Positions 15,177 to 18,590 of a stretch of DNA of 18,590 bases are shown here, piece after piece. How positions within the stretch are numbered: position 1 is the stretch's first letter; every line of letters starts with the position of its first letter. Source of the stretch: Elusimicrobiota bacterium (GTDB lineage: Bacteria; CG03; SLGR01; PWQF01). The position numbers and the translations under genes were made by a program. Location of the stretch: assembly GCA_003558145.1 (NCBI GenBank), contig PWMP01000175.1, forward strand, positions 1-18,590. Reading direction: 5' to 3'. A model generated the notes under the pieces. It was given only the letters and a program-made list of their open reading frames with translations. It had not been told where the DNA came from and did no database searches.

Positions 15177-15901
15177 AATTCAAACTGCCGGAAAGCCTTA
15201 TGAAAATCCGGCACCATTACTGCACCGGTTGCGGGCACGGTATAATTCACCGCTTGCTGTGCGAAGTAATAGACGAGCTTGAGATAAGAGAAAAAATTAT
15301 AGCTATAGCTCCTGTGGGCTGCGCTGTGTTTGGGTACTTTTACTGGAATTTTGATACGGCCGAGGCCGCTCACGGCCGTCCTCCCGCCGTAGCGGCAGCA
15401 ATTAAGCGGATTCTTCCTGACAGGATTGTCATGACATACCAGGGAGACGGTGATCTTGCGGCTATAGGGGGCAACGAAATGCTGCATGCTGCCAATAGGG
15501 GAGATAATATAACGGTCGTTTTTGTCAATAACGCATGCTACGGAATGACCGGAGGCCAAATGGCTCCGACTACGGTAATGAACCAGATCACTACCACGAC
15601 CCCTTACGGGCGAAATATTGAAGACGGCTACCCAATCAAGGTATGCGAGCTTCTCAAGGAACTTGAGGGTACTGTATACATTGAAAGAACCTCGGTAGAT
15701 AGCCCTGCGAATATAATTAAGTCAAAAAAAGCCCTTAAAAAAGCTCTAAACTGCCAAATTGAAGGGAAAGGCTTTTCCCTTGTTGAAATACTTTCTATGT
15801 GCCCAGTTGGTTGGCGCCTTAATCCGCAGCAGTCGCTGGAATGGGTTAATAAAAGTATGAAAAAACAATTTCCCCTCGGGGTATTCAAGGACAGGCTTTG
15901 A
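15155..15901 (+). CDS. korB: 2-oxoacid:ferredoxin oxidoreductase beta subunit (TPP-binding)
   Basis: Binds thiamine pyrophosphate and the proximal [4Fe-4S] cluster. The four cluster cysteines can be assigned as C23 and C26 (HYCTGCGHG), C56 (VGCAVFG) and C216 (MCPVGW), the arrangement of KorB-type subunits. The TPP/Mg motif runs from GDGD at 97-100 to FVNNACYGMTGGQ at 123-135. Length 248 is short, as expected for KorB rather than full-length PFOR. It overlaps the alpha gene by 22 bp and its stop shares three bases with the gamma start. A later ATG at 15200 (residue 16) is possible but would remove part of the run-in to the first cysteines. Confidence 0.93.
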   Translation: MQKNDSLKFKLPESLMKIRHHYCTGCGHGIIHRLLCEVIDELEIREKIIAIAPVGCAVFGYFYWNFDTAEAAHGRPPAVAAAIKRILPDRIVMTYQGDGDLAAIGGNEMLHAANRGDNITVVFVNNACYGMTGGQMAPTTVMNQITTTTPYGRNIEDGYPIKVCELLKELEGTVYIERTSVDSPANIIKSKKALKKALNCQIEGKGFSLVEILSMCPVGWRLNPQQSLEWVNKSMKKQFPLGVFKDRL

Positions 15902-16425
15902 AGAAAGAAATAATAATAAGCGGATTCGGAGGACAGGGAGTTATGCTTGCCGGCACCCTGCTGTGTTATGCCGGCATGAGAGCGTCTAAAGAAGTGACTT
16001 TTTTCCCTTCTTATGGGGCTGAAATGAGGGGGGGGACGGCAAACTGCAAAGTAATAATATCCGACAGTCCGATAGGGTCTCCCGTATTCAGCGAAGCGGA
16101 TATACTGATATCACTTAACTGTCCGTCTTTTGAAAAGTTTTATCCTTCAGTTAAGGACGGAGGTATTGTTTTTGTCAATTCCAGCCTTTTTTCTCCACCT
16201 GCGGAAGAACGTTCTTTTGAAATGGTAAAAATACCCGCCAATAATATAGCCGAAGAATGCGGAACAGTCCTGGCCGCCAATATTGTTATGATAGGGTCTT
16301 TTGCAAAAAAGACCGGGATACTGGACCCGGAAACTATTCTTCAGTCCATTCCGGAAGCGCTTGAAGGAAAGGAAAAACTCTGGGATATAAACAAAAAGGC
16401 TTTAAGCGCCGGATTTAACGCCTAA
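15898..16425 (+). CDS. korC: 2-oxoacid:ferredoxin oxidoreductase gamma subunit
   Basis: Gamma subunit of the same complex; it packs against the alpha/beta core and, as known for the family, contributes to the CoA-binding side. The start is TTG at 15898, forming a TTGA overlap with the korB stop. KEIIISGFGGQGVMLAG opens the protein, with the glycine motif GFGGQG at 9-14, and FFPSYGAEMRGGTANCKV (about 39-56) is the second signature. Length 175 is standard. It is the last gene of the operon; 42 bp of AT-rich DNA then lead to the tRNA promoter, and no convincing terminator hairpin is seen. Confidence 0.92.
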   Translation: MKKEIIISGFGGQGVMLAGTLLCYAGMRASKEVTFFPSYGAEMRGGTANCKVIISDSPIGSPVFSEADILISLNCPSFEKFYPSVKDGGIVFVNSSLFSPPAEERSFEMVKIPANNIAEECGTVLAANIVMIGSFAKKTGILDPETILQSIPEALEGKEKLWDINKKALSAGFNA

Positions 16426-16467
16426 AGAAACAGTTAATTTTCTGTATTTTTAATCAAATACTTAAGG

Positions 16468-16496
16468 TTGATTTATAGGCTGATTTCATTTATTAT
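16468..16496 (+). promoter_or_regulatory. Promoter of tRNA-Leu
   Basis: TTGATT (16468-16473), a 17-base spacer, and TATTAT (16491-16496) form a good sigma-70-type promoter. Initiation would be about 12 bases before the mature tRNA 5' end at 16516, a short leader that fits a single-gene tRNA unit. Confidence 0.65.
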
Positions 16497-16515
16497 TATA
16501 TATTACAAGAGTCGG

Positions 16516-16604
16516 GCCGGGGTGTTGGAATTGGCAGACAAAGCGGACTTAAAATCCGCTGGCGTTTTAACGCCGTGCGGGTTCAAGTCCCGCCCCCGGC
16601 ACCA
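16516..16604 (+). tRNA. tRNA-Leu(UAA)
   Basis: Class II tRNA with encoded CCA. The acceptor stem GCCGGGG (16516-16522) pairs perfectly with CCCCGGC (16594-16600), discriminator A at 16601, CCA at 16602-16604. The anticodon stem GCGGA/TCCGC encloses the loop CTTAAAA, giving anticodon TAA (16550-16552). A long variable arm (TGGCGTTTTAACGCC) and a T-loop GTTCAAGTC region complete it. The anticodon and long variable arm both agree with leucine. Confidence 0.97.
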
Positions 16605-16616
16605 AAGTACATTACA

Positions 16617-16644
16617 TGGGGTCAGACCCTACGTTTTACGTTTT
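16617..16644. repeat. Palindrome plus tandem ACGTTTT repeat, REP/RAYT-end-like
   Basis: Just downstream of the tRNA lies GGGTCAGACCC (16619-16629), a palindrome around one central base, extendable by a G-T wobble and a T-A pair to 16617-16631. It runs into two exact copies of ACGTTTT (16631-16637 and 16638-16644). I recall sequences beginning GGGGTCAG followed by short TTT-containing repeats at the ends of elements carrying REP-associated tyrosine transposase (Y1) genes in diverse genomes. No transposase is present here, so this would be a remnant or a non-autonomous copy. It could also act as a weak tRNA terminator. Only one copy is in the window. Confidence 0.5.
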
Positions 16645-16655
16645 GAGAGGTTATT

Positions 16656-18026
16656 ATGAAAAAAATTCTCATCAGGGATGCGTGGACAATAGTCACGCAG
16701 GACGATGATAATAGAATTTTAAAGAATAAAAGTATACTCGTTTCAGGGAATATAATTGAAAAAATCGGCGACATTTCCGAAGCGGACGCCGATGAAGTTG
16801 TTGAAGGCTGCGGTAAAATAGTAATCCCCGGCCTTATAAATACTCACCATCATTTTTACCAGACGCTCACAAGAAACCTTCCAAAGGTTCAGGATGCCAA
16901 ACTTTTTGACTGGCTTAAATACCTTTATAACGCATGGAAACATATAGATGAAGAAGCAATAGATATAAGTACCAGGGTCGCAGTAGGTGAACTTCTTCTT
17001 ACGGGATGTACGACAACAAGCGATCATCTTTATCTGTATCCGAAAAACGCCGGTAACAGACTTATTGATATAGAGATAGAAGCAGCATCCCGGATGGGGA
17101 TAAGGTTTCACCCTACCCGCGGGAGCATGTCCCTGGGAGAATCTTCCGGAGGGCTTCCTCCGGAAAATGTAATACAGTCTGATGAGGAAATTTTAAAAGA
17201 ATCCGAAAGAATCATAGACCGTTACAATGACAGCGGTGAGTTTTCAATGTGCAGAATTGTACTTGCTCCCTGTTCACCTTTTTCGGTAACTGAGAAAACA
17301 ATGCGGGATACGGCGGATATTGCAAGAAAAAAAGGCGTTTATATGCATACTCACCTGGCGGAGACTAAGGATGAAGATGAGTTCTGCATTGAACAAACCG
17401 GCCTGCGGCCGTTGGAATATATGGAAAAAGTCGGCTGGACGGGTCCGGATGTTTGGTTTGCGCACTGTGTTCATCTAAATGATAGAGAGATAAAACGGCT
17501 TGCGGAAACAGGCAGCGGGGTATCGCATTGCCCGACATCAAATCTCCGGCTCGGATCCGGAATTGCTCCGGTAAGAAAAATGCTCGATGAAGGAGTTAAC
17601 GTTTCACTTGCGGTAGACGGTTCAGCTTCTAACGACTCGTCCGATATGCTCGCCGAACTCAGAATGGCAATGATGTCTGCAAGGCATAAAACCGGTGTAG
17701 ATTCAATGTCCGCCGCAGATGTTCTCCGTATGGCGACCAGGGGCGGAGCTGAGGTGCTGGGCAGAAACGATATAGGAAGCATAGAAAAAGGCAAGGCTGC
17801 AGATATTGCAGTTTTTGATGTAAACCGGCTTGATTTTGCTGGCGCCGGCAGTGACTATGCCGCAGCTCTTGTTTTTTCCGGAGCCTGTCACATAGCAGAT
17901 ACTGTTATTGTAAACGGCAGCGTGAGAGTAAAGGGAGGGAAACTGGCCGGAGCCGATGCGCAGGAAATTACAGAGAAAGCCAATAAAATTTCAAAAAGAA
18001 TCAGGATCCGAGCCGGTCTTGAATAA
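16656..18026 (+). CDS. Amidohydrolase, 8-oxoguanine deaminase / AtzB-TrzN-like
   Basis: Metal-dependent deaminase of the ATZ/TRZ branch of the amidohydrolase superfamily; the closest pattern I recall is 8-oxoguanine deaminase, which turns 8-oxoguanine into urate. The 456 residues have the expected (beta/alpha)8 metal site: H64-x-H66 in NTHHHF, H233 in HTHLAE, H270 in FAHCVHL, and D321 in VDGSASND. The TRGSMSLGESSGGLPP stretch (about 154-169) and VDGSASNDSSDML are typical of the 8-oxoguanine deaminase/hydroxyatrazine group. A GAGAGG ribosome site lies 5 bases before the ATG. The gene sits alone behind the tRNA and the repeat, apart from the upstream operon. Guanine, cytosine or a triazine-like substrate would need testing. 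Confidence 0.85.
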   Translation: MKKILIRDAWTIVTQDDDNRILKNKSILVSGNIIEKIGDISEADADEVVEGCGKIVIPGLINTHHHFYQTLTRNLPKVQDAKLFDWLKYLYNAWKHIDEEAIDISTRVAVGELLLTGCTTTSDHLYLYPKNAGNRLIDIEIEAASRMGIRFHPTRGSMSLGESSGGLPPENVIQSDEEILKESERIIDRYNDSGEFSMCRIVLAPCSPFSVTEKTMRDTADIARKKGVYMHTHLAETKDEDEFCIEQTGLRPLEYMEKVGWTGPDVWFAHCVHLNDREIKRLAETGSGVSHCPTSNLRLGSGIAPVRKMLDEGVNVSLAVDGSASNDSSDMLAELRMAMMSARHKTGVDSMSAADVLRMATRGGAEVLGRNDIGSIEKGKAADIAVFDVNRLDFAGAGSDYAAALVFSGACHIADTVIVNGSVRVKGGKLAGADAQEITEKANKISKRIRIRAGLE

Positions 18027-18590
18027 ATATAAACACATAGGCAGGGCTTTAACCCTGACAGCGCTTTGTTTTTTATTTGAGCCGGCGTTTGTTTATGGTC
18101 AGGCCGGAGAAGAAGGAATTTCCCGGGCCGCCGAAACGCTTATAAAAAACCTTGGCGATTCACAGGAGAGAGTAAGAGTAAGCGCAGCTGTAAGACTATC
18201 TAATTATGATGACATTGAGGTGGTTAGGGCTTTAGTAAAAGCTGCCTCCGCAGACGTTTCCGAAACTGTAAGGAGAGTGTCTCTGAGAAGTCTCGGAGAA
18301 ATAGGCAGTTATGAAGGCTTTGAAATTATACTCAGTTCTTTTAAAAGTGAATCACCTGCTGTAAGGACAGAGGCTGTTTCGGTTTCGGTAAATTTTTCTA
18401 CGCCGGCAGTAACCGAAGCAGTTGCTTTAATGACTCAAGATCCGCATCCTATGGTCCGGCAGACAGCTGTAGAATCTCTTGGCCGTGTATACTTTTTTAG
18501 TGATGAGGCTGCAGAAGCCGTTCTTAGCATCCTGTCAGATATGAGTGAAGGAGTACGTGTTGCGGCAGTAAAAGTAGCTGCTTCCAGAAA
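18019..18590 (+). CDS. Exported HEAT-repeat protein (3' truncated by window end)
   Basis: The frame is open from TTG at 18019 to the right edge (190 full codons). The TTG overlaps the amidohydrolase end by 8 bp. The first 28 or so residues read as a signal peptide: basic NKYKHIGR, hydrophobic ALTLTALCFLF, then FVYGQA as a likely signal peptidase site. From about residue 34 on, helical repeats of roughly 31 residues follow, each with a conserved V-R-x-x-A/S core (ERVRVSAAVRL, ETVRRVSLRSLGEIG, PAVRTEAVSVS, PMVRQTAVESLGRVY, EGVRVAAVKVAAS), the HEAT/PBS-lyase-type pattern. It is probably periplasmic, with a scaffolding or protein-binding role; partners are unknown. The TTG start is inferred from the signal peptide that begins right after it. 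Confidence 0.8.
   Translation, partial: MNKYKHIGRALTLTALCFLFEPAFVYGQAGEEGISRAAETLIKNLGDSQERVRVSAAVRLSNYDDIEVVRALVKAASADVSETVRRVSLRSLGEIGSYEGFEIILSSFKSESPAVRTEAVSVSVNFSTPAVTEAVALMTQDPHPMVRQTAVESLGRVYFFSDEAAEAVLSILSDMSEGVRVAAVKVAASR

Noticed and set aside
16426..16456. Possible terminator hairpin after korC
   Set aside because: Only 4-5 bp AT-rich stems (ACAG/CTGT or AGAAA/TTTCT) can be drawn and they compete with each other; not convincing before the T-run.
16468..16659. 63-codon plus-strand open frame after korC
   Set aside because: It translates straight through the tRNA-Leu gene (the GVLELADKADLKSAG pattern is the usual artefact of translating a tRNA) and overlaps its promoter.

Overview
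The window reads as a chromosomal segment from an uncultured, probably anaerobic, diderm bacterium. Support for this: a four-subunit ferredoxin-dependent 2-oxoacid oxidoreductase (anaerobic style), an LL-diaminopimelate aminotransferase-type enzyme, GatCAB (indirect Gln/Asn-tRNA synthesis), and an adjacent TIGR03546/TIGR03545-type gene pair, a family pair I recall being reported only from bacteria with an outer membrane. Base composition looks moderately AT-leaning and uniform, with no island of clearly foreign composition. Elusimicrobiota- or Omnitrophota-like candidate phyla would fit, but the sequence alone does not fix the phylum.

Layout. (A) 1-5055, plus strand: 3' part of a DapL-type aminotransferase, folK, a small four-helix membrane protein that looks like an internal duplication, then gatC-gatA-gatB, all tightly spaced or overlapping. 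(B) 5073-8996, minus strand, convergent with A: an amino-sugar operon reading (right to left) a stand-alone left-handed beta-helix acetyltransferase resembling the C-terminal half of GlmU, then glmM, then glmS. Together these could carry fructose-6-P to GlcNAc-1-P. (C) About 8997-9189: a divergent promoter region. (D) 9190-13882, plus strand: YbgC-like acyl-CoA thioesterase, DUF2062/TIGR03546 membrane protein, TIGR03545 large anchored protein with an AsmA-like N-terminus and long coiled coils, a nucleoside phosphorylase-fold enzyme, and a spore-photoproduct-lyase-like radical SAM protein. (E) 13919-16425, plus strand: ferredoxin-like delta, alpha, beta and gamma subunits of a 2-oxoacid:ferredoxin oxidoreductase, every junction overlapping. 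(F) 16468-18590: a tRNA-Leu(UAA) with a good promoter, a short palindrome-plus-tandem repeat resembling REP/RAYT-type ends, an 8-oxoguanine deaminase-like amidohydrolase, and the start of an exported HEAT-repeat protein that runs off the window.

Most genes are housekeeping. The parts most worth attention are block D (a possible envelope-lipid module joined to a nucleosidase/radical-SAM pair whose SPL-like enzyme appears to lack the canonical hydrogen-donor cysteine), the apparent split-GlmU operon in block B, and the tRNA-adjacent repeat in block F. No CRISPR array, insertion sequence with a transposase, prophage or toxin-antitoxin pair was seen.
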